Positions 25,982 through 35,036 of a stretch of DNA of 64,000 nucleotides are shown here, in pieces (the first letter of the stretch is position 1; each line of letters begins with the position of its first letter). Both the position numbers and the translations under genes were made by a program. The DNA is from Fibrobacter succinogenes (GTDB lineage: Bacteria > Fibrobacterota > Fibrobacteria > Fibrobacterales > Fibrobacteraceae): contig CADCDO010000014.1 of NCBI GenBank assembly GCA_902800345.1, positions 1-64,000 of the forward strand. The letters are read 5' to 3'. The notes beneath the pieces were generated by a model, which saw only the letters and a program-made list of their open reading frames with translations, ran no database searches and was not told the DNA's origin.

Positions 25982-26006
25982 AAAGTCCTCGCAAAGAGGG
26001 CTTTGC
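25982..26006 (+). terminator. terminator-like hairpin 2 after tldD
   Basis: Second repeat copy: AAAGTCCTC, loop GCAAA, GAGGGCTTT, with one mismatch turned into a T-G pair. Confidence 0.5.
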
Positions 26007-26157
26007 AGTATCGAAGGTGGTCTCGTTTTTCGGGGGCGGTAGCCGCGATACAAAACATAACTGGATTCCTCACTTCGTTCGGAATGACGAGATTGCGGAC
26101 TAAACTGGGTGCTTTGTTTTCACTCGGAACAACGAAAAACTGAAAATCCTATAAAGG

Positions 26158-26183
26158 AAAAGCCCTCGCAAAGAGGGCTTTGG
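26158..26183 (+). terminator. terminator-like hairpin 3 after tldD
   Basis: AAAAGCCCTC, loop GCAAA, GAGGGCTTT at 26158-26181: the same hairpin as in the 80-bp repeats but outside them, followed by GGTG. Confidence 0.5.
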
Positions 26184-26270
26184 TGTATTATGGGTTGTCA
26201 TAGAATTAAAAACTTCGAGTAAAGTACAAAACTTGTCCGAATAAAACAAGCAAAAATGAAAAAAAAGAAA

Positions 26271-26302
26271 CAACGGCATCTCGCAAGAGGTGCCGTTGTT
26301 TT
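26271..26302 (+). terminator. terminator-like hairpin 4 before the large repeat protein
   Basis: CAACGGCATCTC (26271-26282), loop GCAA, GAGGTGCCGTTG (26287-26298), 12 bp with one T-G pair, then TTTT. The strongest of the four hairpins in this gap. Confidence 0.7.
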
Positions 26303-26465
26303 GGTGTATGGGATGTTTGGTTTTGTATTGATAAAATAGTTTAATTTGGAATATTCGATATCGGTAGGGGTACTTTTCCGATGTAAAGGTTTACAACGCT
26401 AAATTGGAATTTCTGGTAAAATGTTAATAAAAATTTACCAAAGTATCTCGGAATAAACATCCGTA

Positions 26466-26518
26466 TAGTTCTAATGGGTTATTGATTCTTGTCTCTGTAG
26501 TTCTAATGGGCTATTGAT
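26466..26518 (+). promoter_or_regulatory. 21-base direct repeat, 32-bp period, ahead of the 1515-residue protein
   Basis: TAGTTCTAATGGG then YTATTGAT occurs at 26466 and 26498, differing at one base. The 32-bp step is three helical turns, as for a two-site operator. The repeats end about 55 bases before the ATG. The rest of the gap (26303-26465, 26519-26571) is AT-rich with no other feature seen. Confidence 0.45.
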
Positions 26519-26571
26519 GATTTTGTAGCATTTTGGTAAATTTTTGCAAAGTTTTTCAAAATGGATGCTTT

Positions 26572-29500
26572 ATGACCCATAACCTAATAAACAAATTGTG
26601 CTCTGTCCGCATAGGACTGACGTTGATTTTGGCTCTTTTCATGGCGGTAACGTCATGGGCAAAGACCGAACCTATCAGTTACATCGACGAAAATGGCGAT
26701 GAAAAGTTCCTTGAACCGGGCTCTTATACCTTGCTCGATACCTTGCTTGGTGGGGAATATGGCCAACCTGGTGATAATGGTGTCATCAGCCTCCCCGGGG
26801 GCTGGTATGTGGTGTCGAATGACATGAGTACCGATAATCCCGTCGATTTTGCGGACGATGTCCAACTGGTTATTCCAGATGGTGTTACAGTGTTTGTTAC
26901 TAATGATAACGCCACAAATAAGTTTACGGGTGCAGGGAATTTTACTGTTTACGGCCAGAAAGACGGATCCGGCGAACTTAACATCGATGTCTTTGATGTT
27001 CGTAAAAAGCTTACGGTAAATAATATTCATTTAAGTTCGAATAAAAGTATTAAATCGTCTGATTCTTATTTTGTTTTCAATGGAGGTTCTTTAAATGCTT
27101 TTTTCGTTGATGGAAAAAACAAACTCCGTTGGAATAAAGGTACTGACTTTGTTCTTGTGGGTACTTTTGATAATTATTGTAGTTCTTCTACCGCTATTGA
27201 TGAAAACACTCCCTTTGTTGATGAAGATGGCAATCTCTATAGAGGTGACTATGGTAACAGAGTTAGCTCGCTTAATGGTAATATGCTTAAGCCGGTTCTT
27301 TTGGTTGATGTTGATTATCAAGACGGCCGTAAGCCGGAAACTTTTGTGGCTACATTTGATGAAAAAAGTAATGCGTTTTTTGTAAAGGAACCGCCTTCAG
27401 AACCGACTCTCGATGATGCTAAATTCCTAGGCTGGTCGACTACGGCTACCGGAGAAATCAATGCGTTTGACTGGAAAAAACCGGTTAAGCAAAATACAAA
27501 TGTATATGCCAGATGGGAGCAGAAGACGGTTAAATACGTGGATGAAAACGGTAAATCGCAGACTATTACTCAATATTTCGAATTGAGCAACTTGCTCAAA
27601 ATGATTGATAAAGGGGAGATTGAACTTGAATATGGGAGCGTGAGTTTGCCGGGAGGCTGGTATGTGTTTGATGGTGCTTTTGATATTGAAAAGCTCGATT
27701 TGAAGTTTAATGGCGATGCTCATGTTGTCTTGATGGACAAGGCTGATATTAAACTAGGCGATATAGATGCTTTGGGCGATATTTCGGTTTATGCCGGCGT
27801 AGCCCTGAATAAAGATGATCATCCTGTTGTAGGATCTGGCGTATTGAATGTTGATTATCTTTCTTTGTCTAAAAATGCAGACTTTAATGGCGGTCAATTG
27901 CGGGCCTCTCAGATTTATGCATATAATGGTGAAGCATTAGTTGCTATAAATGGAGGAGTTTTTGAAGCTGAAGAGTTTGTTTATACAAAACTTCGCTTAG
28001 GCTGGCGCAATGTCGGGGACCTTATTACGGTAAAAAAGTATATGGATCTTAATGAGTATCGTCTTAATGCGTATAACCTTTCATTTGACGACGAAACGGA
28101 ACTCACAATCGCTGATGGCAAGACCTTTACAGATAAGGAAAAAAATGCCTATAGCGGCACTCTTACCGAAAAGCAAATCGCAGCAATTCAGAGTGTTTCT
28201 CTCACGCCTTGCTATACGCTGACGCTTGTTTTGCCGGACGGCAGTGTACTTTCAACTGAAATAGCGTCATTTGACAAAAACGGTGATGCTTGGGCTGAGG
28301 TTCCTTATCTGGAACGTCCAGGGATTAAGTTCCTTGGCTGGTACACTATGCCAGATGGCGAAACCGAGGTTGAAATGGGTAGCATTTCCATTACCCGTAA
28401 TACGACCTTATATGCCAAGCTGGGTGTTGAATATGTTGACAAAAATAGTAAGACGCTGCTTGCTACTCAATTTACGGTACTCAACGACGTGCTTGAAAAG
28501 TTGAACAATCCGGATAATACAGAGTATGTGCTTGACAAATATGGAGAGCTCAATCTCCCTGGTGGTACCTATGTGGTGCTGCCAGACGATAATGGCGCAA
28601 AAGTGGAATTTGCGAACCCGATTAGTTTCAATGGCGATGTCCTGCTGATTGTTGCGGACGGTGCCGAAATGTCCGTTCTCGACAAGAAAAGTGTTTATAT
28701 TGATGGCGATCTTGATATTTACGGACAGAAGGATGGCTCTGGCAAGTTGAAAGTTGATAACATGTATGCTTACTATGTTTTTATAAATAACGTTCATGTT
28801 GTATCAGAAGAATATATTGATGCTCAGGATGTTCGAGTATATGGTGGTTCTTTGGACCTTGGAACCCTTAAGGGTGATCCGATTCTTGGCTGGAGTAATC
28901 CAAACAACTCGATCAAAGTTCAAGAGTTTAAACCTTCTTGTAGCTCGTCTATTGCAATTGCCGATGGCGTGGCTTTTGTAGACGAAAAGGGCCAACTCTA
29001 TAGCGGAAAGGTTGAATACATCATCAAGGACGGAGATCTTGTCAGCCCGCTCAATGGCAAAAAACTTACGCCGACCTTCGCTGTAACGTTCGATTTGCGT
29101 GATGGTTCGCCCGCCAAGACCGTGGCTGCGATCTTTGATGAAAAGCTCAATGGATTTGTTGTGGATCTCCCGAAAGCCCCGGCCCGTTTTGATGGCGTAG
29201 AATTCCTTGGCTGGTATACGGCCGATGGCGATGAGATTGACGGAAGTAACCCTGTTGTTATTACCAAGAATACGACGATTTATGCCAAGTGGAACCTGAA
29301 GCCGGTCAAGTATGTTGACGCCAAGGGCGCAACGCAGGTTCTCGAAAACTACTTTATGCTCTCGAACGGTATGACTCTGCCGTACGATGAGAAACGTAAA
29401 AAATACAGTCTTTCTGGGGGCTGGTACGTTGTTCCGAATTCGAATCCGGATGGTGTAGATTTGTCTTTAGAGGAAGGAATCATTTTCAATGGCGATGCGC

Positions 29501-31119
29501 ACCTGATTCTTGAGGATGGTGCAGAGATGAATCTGACTAAAGGACGTACGCTTGAGGAACTCTTCGAATCTGAAACTGTATGCGCTGTTCAAGCTCAATC
29601 TGGAAGTGATAATGGATATGGTCTTTCGATTTATGCAGGCTCCTTCGCTGTTAAAGATGACAGCCCGGTTGTTGGATCTGGCATTTTGAGCGCAGAAGGT
29701 GTTTCGGGCTATAATGTGACCCTCAATGGCGGTCATGTAAATGCTACTATGGTCGCTTATCTAGATAAGGTTGCCATAAATGGCGGCGTCACAGAAATTA
29801 GTGCTATCATGGGTATGGACAGGGATGTGTTGGGCGTTGTTCTCGACTGGCACAGCTTTGAAGACCGTATTACGGTTGAAAATTATTCCCTTTTCAAGAC
29901 CGGAACGCTTGCAATCGCTGAAGGCAAGTACTTCAAGGATGAAGAAGGCAATGTCTATAGTGGAACAATAGAAATCGGTCAAAATGGTGTTACGGTTCTT
30001 GACGGCAAGACGCTTATCCCGACGTTGTCGCTCGGAGACGAGAACATCGTTGTGGCCGACATTCCTCGCCAGGTACTTGCGGAGTCGGCTCCATGCCCCG
30101 AAGTCGTTGTGAAGGATGGCGAAAAGACGCTTGAAGTCAATAAGGACTACCTTGCGGAATGCGTTGACAATGAAGCCGCCTCTGCAACTGCGCCTTATGT
30201 GAAAATTACTGGTACGGGCATTTACGCGGGCGAAATCAAGAAGCATTTCGAAATCTGGGAGAAGGTTGCCGAATACGCTGCTATCGGTATTTACAAGGAT
30301 GGTGGCGATAAACTCCGTGCGGTCATTGACGGCAATTTCAGTGGCGAACTTGCCGAAGTCCTTACCGAAGATGTCAAGGTCGAAAGTGTCGAGTTCAACC
30401 GTGAATTCCCGAAGAACGCCTATTCTACCGTTGTGTTGCCGTTCGATGTGAACACGAACGACCTCGAAGGCGTGCTCAAGGTTCTTGCGTTTGATGGTCT
30501 GACTGTCGATGAGAAGGGCCAAAAGGCCGCGGGCATGAAAGAAGTCTGGTCGGCAGAAACCTCGACGGAGCATGTCGACTTGAAGGCTTACACGCCGTAC
30601 ATTATGATGATGAGTGGCGAAAATCTCGTCATCAAGTCGAGCGTGACGCTCAAGAAGATGGAAGAATCTGTTGCTGTCGTGGATGGCTGGGCTCTCCGGG
30701 GTACTTTGGAATACAAAAAGTGGGAAGAAAACGATCCGGAAATTGGCATTGTCTATGGCTTTGCCGCAGGTGCCGACGAAGATCTCGGCGTGAAAGTGGG
30801 CGATTTCGTCAAGGTCGCTGCCGGAGCATGGATCAACCCGATGCGCGCTTACTTGATCAAGGTCTTGCCGAAGAAGGTTGCTGCTCACGGCGCCTACGTC
30901 ACGCCGGTCCCGAGCATTACCGAAGAACTGCCGGACCGCATGTCTATCGTGATTGTCAAGGGTGACAAGAACGGCGAAGACGTGCATACGACCGTTATTG
31001 GCCAGTTCAATACACGTGCAAGCGAGTTCCGCATGAACTTTGTGCCGCGTACGTATGACCTCAAGGGTCGTAGCGTGGGCGAAGGTCGCAAGGCTCGTGG
31101 CGTGTATCTGAAAAAGTAA
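26572..31119 (+). CDS. large secreted repeat protein with InlB-B-like repeats and T9SS-like C-terminus
   Basis: A 1515-residue protein with a signal peptide (IGLTLILALFMAVTSWA). It has four long units, each opening like VKYVDENGKSQT, passing LPGGWYVV and FNGDAHLIL, beta-helix-like in rhythm. The first three end in an InlB-B/Listeria-Bacteroides-type piece such as KFLGWSTTATG...NTNVYARW. From about 1235 comes a different beta domain (NAYSTVVLPFDVNTNDLEG). The end TYDLKGRSVGEGRKARGVYL resembles T9SS C-terminal sorting signals. It is probably a surface protein. The first half is AT-rich and the last third has the normal codon use, which suggests a mosaic gene. ATG at 26572 chosen; a TTG at 26533 is possible. 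Confidence 0.65.
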   Translation: MTHNLINKLCSVRIGLTLILALFMAVTSWAKTEPISYIDENGDEKFLEPGSYTLLDTLLGGEYGQPGDNGVISLPGGWYVVSNDMSTDNPVDFADDVQLVIPDGVTVFVTNDNATNKFTGAGNFTVYGQKDGSGELNIDVFDVRKKLTVNNIHLSSNKSIKSSDSYFVFNGGSLNAFFVDGKNKLRWNKGTDFVLVGTFDNYCSSSTAIDENTPFVDEDGNLYRGDYGNRVSSLNGNMLKPVLLVDVDYQDGRKPETFVATFDEKSNAFFVKEPPSEPTLDDAKFLGWSTTATGEINAFDWKKPVKQNTNVYARWEQKTVKYVDENGKSQTITQYFELSNLLKMIDKGEIELEYGSVSLPGGWYVFDGAFDIEKLDLKFNGDAHVVLMDKADIKLGDIDALGDISVYAGVALNKDDHPVVGSGVLNVDYLSLSKNADFNGGQLRASQIYAYNGEALVAINGGVFEAEEFVYTKLRLGWRNVGDLITVKKYMDLNEYRLNAYNLSFDDETELTIADGKTFTDKEKNAYSGTLTEKQIAAIQSVSLTPCYTLTLVLPDGSVLSTEIASFDKNGDAWAEVPYLERPGIKFLGWYTMPDGETEVEMGSISITRNTTLYAKLGVEYVDKNSKTLLATQFTVLNDVLEKLNNPDNTEYVLDKYGELNLPGGTYVVLPDDNGAKVEFANPISFNGDVLLIVADGAEMSVLDKKSVYIDGDLDIYGQKDGSGKLKVDNMYAYYVFINNVHVVSEEYIDAQDVRVYGGSLDLGTLKGDPILGWSNPNNSIKVQEFKPSCSSSIAIADGVAFVDEKGQLYSGKVEYIIKDGDLVSPLNGKKLTPTFAVTFDLRDGSPAKTVAAIFDEKLNGFVVDLPKAPARFDGVEFLGWYTADGDEIDGSNPVVITKNTTIYAKWNLKPVKYVDAKGATQVLENYFMLSNGMTLPYDEKRKKYSLSGGWYVVPNSNPDGVDLSLEEGIIFNGDAHLILEDGAEMNLTKGRTLEELFESETVCAVQAQSGSDNGYGLSIYAGSFAVKDDSPVVGSGILSAEGVSGYNVTLNGGHVNATMVAYLDKVAINGGVTEISAIMGMDRDVLGVVLDWHSFEDRITVENYSLFKTGTLAIAEGKYFKDEEGNVYSGTIEIGQNGVTVLDGKTLIPTLSLGDENIVVADIPRQVLAESAPCPEVVVKDGEKTLEVNKDYLAECVDNEAASATAPYVKITGTGIYAGEIKKHFEIWEKVAEYAAIGIYKDGGDKLRAVIDGNFSGELAEVLTEDVKVESVEFNREFPKNAYSTVVLPFDVNTNDLEGVLKVLAFDGLTVDEKGQKAAGMKEVWSAETSTEHVDLKAYTPYIMMMSGENLVIKSSVTLKKMEESVAVVDGWALRGTLEYKKWEENDPEIGIVYGFAAGADEDLGVKVGDFVKVAAGAWINPMRAYLIKVLPKKVAAHGAYVTPVPSITEELPDRMSIVIVKGDKNGEDVHTTVIGQFNTRASEFRMNFVPRTYDLKGRSVGEGRKARGVYLKK

Positions 31120-31146
31120 AATTTAACTCTAGACAAAGGAAAACTT

Positions 31147-31281
31147 ATGACGAATAAGATTGAACAAAAGAAGGACTACTCCGTTCCTGCAATGAAAATC
31201 GTTGAGCTCAAGCATCAGGTGAATCTGATGTCTGATAGCACTGGTGGCGAACCTCCAAATTGGAAAGACGGACTCGGTTAA
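31147..31281 (+). CDS. 44-residue peptide downstream of the large surface protein
   Basis: An open frame of 44 codons: MTNKIEQKKDYSVPAMKIVE, then LKHQVNLMSDSTGGEPPNWK and DGLG. The ATG is preceded by AAAGGA with 7 bases between and starts 27 bases after the large gene. The layout K-x-YxxPxMxIVEL...LMxxSxGG resembles short Bacteroidetes peptides of the type YxxPxxxxxEL...LLxxSG, commonly annotated as hypothetical. No signal peptide. The hairpin at 31341 ends the transcript. Function is unknown; a leader or secreted peptide is possible. Confidence 0.6.
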   Translation: MTNKIEQKKDYSVPAMKIVELKHQVNLMSDSTGGEPPNWKDGLG

Positions 31282-31340
31282 TCTGAGCCCGGCTTGCTCC
31301 GGACACGTTCCGCGGCTTCGGCATTGGGTTTGCCCAAAAG

Positions 31341-31374
31341 CAAGAGACCTCGCGTTGTGCGGGTCTCTTGTTTG
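31341..31374 (+). terminator. terminator after the 44-residue peptide gene
   Basis: CAAGAGACC (31341-31349) and GGTCTCTTG (31362-31370) form a perfect 9-bp stem with a 12-base loop, then TTTG. Confidence 0.75.
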
Positions 31375-31597
31375 TATAAATAAAAATCACCCGCTAGGCT
31401 TGTGTTTCAAAAAAATGCTTTGATTCGTTGTTTTTGAAACGCTGGCGTGTTATTTTTTGAATAGGTGGGGAGCCTATTTTTATTTTTTTTTAGCGAAATT
31501 TGACGTTTTTTGAAGTTGGTTTGGGCGTCTTTTGAGGGGTTGCTTTTTTTTGGCATGCTATTTGCAAGAGTAGGGCGATAAAAAAAGAAGGTGTTAT
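31375..31597. other. AT-rich clpB leader region
   Basis: Non-coding, with T-runs and TTTGACGTTTTTTGAAG (about 31499), a word also seen at 21843. TATTTG at 31559 could be a -7 box. I see no CIRCE element. AAGAAGGTG precedes the clpB ATG. Confidence 0.35.
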
Positions 31598-34165
31598 ATG
31601 TCCGATTTTACTAATGATGCAGAAAAAGTTTTGGCCAAAGCGCAGAGTTTGCGCGACCGTTGCTCGCATTCCTACTTGGGGGCGGCGCATTTGGCGGTTG
31701 GCCTTGTGGAAGGCCCCGATGCAACCCTGAAGAAACTTTATAAGTCCAAGGGAGTCAAGACCAACGAACTTCGTGGGCGTTTGGAGCCGTTCGTGCAGAA
31801 GATTCCGCGCATGGAAGGCGTGAACCCGGATGTGGAACCGGATAGCGACTTGAACCGCATTTTGCGTGCCGCTGTGCAGGCGGCTCGTCAGGTGAGCCGT
31901 ATGGTGACGCCGGGTGACTTGCTCGTGGCCTTGATGAAGTTCTCGGGAGACCGTGGCCTTGCGAAGGTCTTTGAAGATGCGCTTGGTTCGACCGAAGTGG
32001 TGGAAACTTGGCTTTCGGACCCGTTTGCGGGTGCCGCGAATGCCGAGGAACAGTCCCCGCTGAAACTTTATGGTCGTGAACTCGTGGAAATGGCTGCCGA
32101 CGGAAAGCTCTCGCCGGTGATTGGCCGTGAAGAAGAAATCCGTCGTGTCATCTTGATTTTGAGCCGTAAGACGAAGAATAATCCGTGCTTGGTCGGTGAA
32201 CCGGGCGTGGGTAAGACCGCTATTGTCGAAGGACTTGCCGAACGTATTTACCGTGGTGATGTGCCGGATGCATTGAAGGGCAAGAAGTTGTTTGCGCTTG
32301 ATTTGTCCGCATTGATGGCAGGTGCAAAATACCGTGGCGACTTTGAAGAACGTCTCAAAGCTGTGATTGACGCGATTGAAGAAGATGGCAATACGTTGAT
32401 GTTCATTGACGAACTCCACAACATTGTAGGGGCGGGCAAGACGGAAGGCTCCATGGACTTGGGCAATATGCTCAAACCGAAACTCGCTCGTGGTGAACTC
32501 CATTGCATTGGTGCAACGACGACTCAGGAATACCGCAAGTACATTGAAAAGGATTCCGCTCTGGAACGTCGATTCCAGCCGGTGCAGGTTTCGGAGCCGA
32601 GCGAAGACGAAGCGATTTCCATCTTGCGTGGCATTAAGGACGGCTTTGATGCGCACCACGGCGTGCGTCTGCACGACAATGCTCTCGTGGCGGCTGTGAA
32701 ACTTTCGAACCGTTACATCAGTGATAGGTTTTTGCCGGACAAGGCTATTGACTTGATTGACGAGGCGGCAAGCCTTGTGAAAACGCAGATGGATACGGTC
32801 CCGGAAGCGCTCGATACCTTACAGCGTAAGGAACTCCAGATGAAGATTGAGGAGCAGGCGCTTTCGAAGGAAACGGATGAAGCGAGCGTCAAGCGCTTGA
32901 AAGAACTCCGTGAAGACCTTGCTGTGACCGATGCTGCCGTCAAGCAGATGCAGGAACGCTGGCAGGATCGCCGTGCTGCATTTGCCGAAGTGCAAGACTT
33001 GAAGAAATCATTGAAGGCGGCAAAGGACGAGATGGAACAGGCGGAAGCCCGTTACGACTTGAACCGTGCTGCGGAACTCAAGTACAATAAGATCGTGAAC
33101 ATCGAAAAGGAACTTGCCCAGAAGACCGAAGCGCTCCGCAAGAGTGCCGAAGAAGGTGGTTTGAGCGAAGAAGTCACGGAAGAGACGATTGCGCTTGTGG
33201 TAAGCCGTTGGACGGGCATTCCGGTGACAAAACTTTGCGAAGGCGAAAAGGCAAAGTTGTTGCACTTGGACGAACGTCTGCATGCCCGCGTGATTGGCCA
33301 GGACGAGGCTGTCGAAGCCGTGTCCGAAGCTATTCTGCGTAACCGTAGCGGCCTTAGTCGCGAGAACGCGCCGATTGGCAGTTTCCTCTTCTTGGGCCCG
33401 ACGGGCGTGGGTAAGACGGAACTTGCGAAGGCGTTGGCTGTGGAACTTTTCGATAGCGAAAATGCGCTTGTCCGTATCGACATGAGCGAATACATGGAAA
33501 AGCATAGCGTTAGCCGTTTGATCGGTGCGCCTCCGGGATACGTGGGTTACGAAGAAGGCGGCCAGCTGACCGAAGCTGTGCGTACGCATCCGTACTGCGT
33601 GATTCTGCTCGATGAAATCGAGAAGGCGCATCCGGACGTGTTCAACACTTTGTTGCAAGTGCTTGACGATGGACGTTTGACGGACGGCAAGGGCCGTACG
33701 GTGAACTTCAAGAACACCTTGATTTTGATGACCTCGAACTTGGGTGCCGAGAAGTTCCGCTTGAGTGCTGCGTCTGCAAAGAACGGCATCCCGCCGCAGG
33801 TTGCGCTTTCGGATGTCGAAGCTGATTTGCATGCGTTCTTCCGCCCGGAATTCTTGAACCGCCTGGATGAAGTGCTTGTGTTCCAGAGCCTCTCGAAGAA
33901 GCAGATTCGTGAAATCGTGAAACTCAAATTTGCTGATTTGGCAAAGCGTGCTGCTCGTCAGGACTTGGTGCTTACGCTTTCGGATGCGGCTCTTGATGCG
34001 ATTGCGGAAGGTGCTTACCAGCCGGAATTCGGTGCACGTCCGATTCAGCGTTACATCGAACGTAACATTGAACGCCCGCTGAGTCACGCGATACTCTCGG
34101 GAACCGTGAGCGCCGCAAAACCCGCCGTAGTCGATTACAAAGACGGAATGTTTGTGGTGAAATAG
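31598..34165 (+). CDS. clpB: ClpB disaggregase chaperone
   Basis: An 855-residue Hsp100 protein that, with DnaK, pulls apart protein aggregates. The N-domain has the duplicated Clp_N repeat (1-145). NBD1 has Walker [10 protein letters not shown] (about 201) and [12 protein letters not shown]. The coiled-coil middle domain lies near 400-530, which separates ClpB from ClpA. NBD2 has GPTGVGKTE (about 600), [13 protein letters not shown] and [13 protein letters not shown]. There is no IGF/L loop for ClpP binding. Convergent with the barrel gene at 34260. Confidence 0.95.
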   Translation: MSDFTNDAEKVLAKAQSLRDRCSHSYLGAAHLAVGLVEGPDATLKKLYKSKGVKTNELRGRLEPFVQKIPRMEGVNPDVEPDSDLNRILRAAVQAARQVSRMVTPGDLLVALMKFSGDRGLAKVFEDALGSTEVVETWLSDPFAGAANAEEQSPLKLYGRELVEMAADGKLSPVIGREEEIRRVILILSRKTKNNPCLVGEPGVGKTAIVEGLAERIYRGDVPDALKGKKLFALDLSALMAGAKYRGDFEERLKAVIDAIEEDGNTLMFIDELHNIVGAGKTEGSMDLGNMLKPKLARGELHCIGATTTQEYRKYIEKDSALERRFQPVQVSEPSEDEAISILRGIKDGFDAHHGVRLHDNALVAAVKLSNRYISDRFLPDKAIDLIDEAASLVKTQMDTVPEALDTLQRKELQMKIEEQALSKETDEASVKRLKELREDLAVTDAAVKQMQERWQDRRAAFAEVQDLKKSLKAAKDEMEQAEARYDLNRAAELKYNKIVNIEKELAQKTEALRKSAEEGGLSEEVTEETIALVVSRWTGIPVTKLCEGEKAKLLHLDERLHARVIGQDEAVEAVSEAILRNRSGLSRENAPIGSFLFLGPTGVGKTELAKALAVELFDSENALVRIDMSEYMEKHSVSRLIGAPPGYVGYEEGGQLTEAVRTHPYCVILLDEIEKAHPDVFNTLLQVLDDGRLTDGKGRTVNFKNTLILMTSNLGAEKFRLSAASAKNGIPPQVALSDVEADLHAFFRPEFLNRLDEVLVFQSLSKKQIREIVKLKFADLAKRAARQDLVLTLSDAALDAIAEGAYQPEFGARPIQRYIERNIERPLSHAILSGTVSAAKPAVVDYKDGMFVVK

Positions 34166-34257
34166 TGATTAGTGGTTAGTGGTTGGTGGTTAGGATTGCG
34201 ACAAGAACGTTTCTTTTTGCATTCCTGTTTACTGCATACTGTTTACTAACCACTTCC
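34166..34257. repeat. inverted AGTGGTTAGT / ACTAACCACT intergenic repeat
   Basis: The left end has TTAGTGGTTAGTGGTTGG and the right end TTTACTAACCACTTCC. The two are complementary, and the repeat lies exactly between two convergent genes, so it could serve as a two-way terminator. Confidence 0.5.
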
Positions 34258-34259
34258 TA

Positions 34260-34970
34260 CTACAACGCTGTCATGACGTAGAGACCTATCGTCTTTACGT
34301 CATTGTTCTTTTCTTGCATGACGCCGACGTCGAAGTCGAGACGGATATGCGTGCCGCCGAAGGTGAGCTCAATCTTCGGGATGATATCGATCATGAAGTC
34401 GTCTTTGAGGAGCCCTATGCTGCCGGAGGACGTGATTTCAAGAAAAATTCGAAACATTTGTCCGAAAACAAGAGTCGGAATCATGGAACCTGAAAATTTT
34501 ACGTATCCGCTTTGGTCGTTTTTTTTGCCTGCTGCGCCTTCTAGGAAACCTGCGCGGAGTTCGTAGTAGTTGGCGAAGCATTTTGCGATAAATTGTTGTG
34601 TCCCGATGGTGAAAACCAATGCGCTTTGGCTAGTTTCGCTCAAATCCAGATAACCGTCGAATGCGATAAAGGAACTGGGCCTATAGCGGAAACGTCCGCC
34701 AATGTCAAGAGCCGAGTGAATTTTATCTAGTTTATTGTATGTGTTGATGTCGAGTTTTGCGCCAACGTCGAACTGCTTGTTGAGTCGCCTCGTAAAGTTG
34801 ATGGGAAAAAGGACATTGGAGTTGAATGGGGAACGTATGCCAAGACCAAAACCGATTTTGGGGGAGGGACGGCTTTCGGGACCGAACGTGTAGCGCATGT
34901 CCCACAAGTGGTCCAGCGCAAAAGCATTTGTTACGAGAATGGCAAATAATAGGCAAAGAATGTGTTTCAT
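34260..34970 (-). CDS. secreted beta-barrel-like protein, unknown function
   Basis: A 236-residue protein with a signal peptide (ILCLLFAILVTNAFA). The mature part is made of alternating beta strands (PKIGFGLGIRSPF, FDVGAKLDIN, FIAFDGYLDL, IPKIELTFGG, IRLDFDVGV), typical of an outer-membrane barrel. I do not recognise the family. TAACTTTG lies 8 bases before the chosen ATG at 34970. ATG at 34976 and TTG at 34979 are in-frame alternatives. Confidence 0.55.
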   Translation of the reverse strand: MKHILCLLFAILVTNAFALDHLWDMRYTFGPESRPSPKIGFGLGIRSPFNSNVLFPINFTRRLNKQFDVGAKLDINTYNKLDKIHSALDIGGRFRYRPSSFIAFDGYLDLSETSQSALVFTIGTQQFIAKCFANYYELRAGFLEGAAGKKNDQSGYVKFSGSMIPTLVFGQMFRIFLEITSSGSIGLLKDDFMIDIIPKIELTFGGTHIRLDFDVGVMQEKNNDVKTIGLYVMTAL

Positions 34971-34976
34971 CGTCAT

Positions 34977-34984
34977 CAAAGTTA
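34977..34984 (-). promoter_or_regulatory. -7 box of the barrel gene
   Basis: TAACTTTG on the minus strand is an exact TAnnTTTG match; the A of the 34970 ATG is 8 bases after TAACTT. It is divergent from hisC, which has TAAATT on the opposite strand nearby. Confidence 0.4.
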
Positions 34985-35036
34985 GATAAATCGTTTGGTA
35001 AAAGCTAAATTTACATGCGTAAAAATGGAGGTATTT

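Larger units (their letters stand above)
25876..26045. repeat. 80-bp tandem repeat carrying a hairpin, about 2.1 copies
   Basis: Copies begin at 25876, 25956 and, truncated, 26035; each starts GGCGGTAGCCG. The full copies differ at only a few positions (GCCCTC/GTCCTC, GTCATC/GTGGTC, one base deleted). Each contains the hairpin AAAGCCCTC/GAGGGCTTT. The first copy supplies the tldD stop codon. Confidence 0.85.

Noticed and set aside
31375..31597. CIRCE or sigma32-type control site for clpB
   Set aside because: No TTAGCACTC/GAGTGCTAA inverted repeat and no convincing heat-shock promoter were found.
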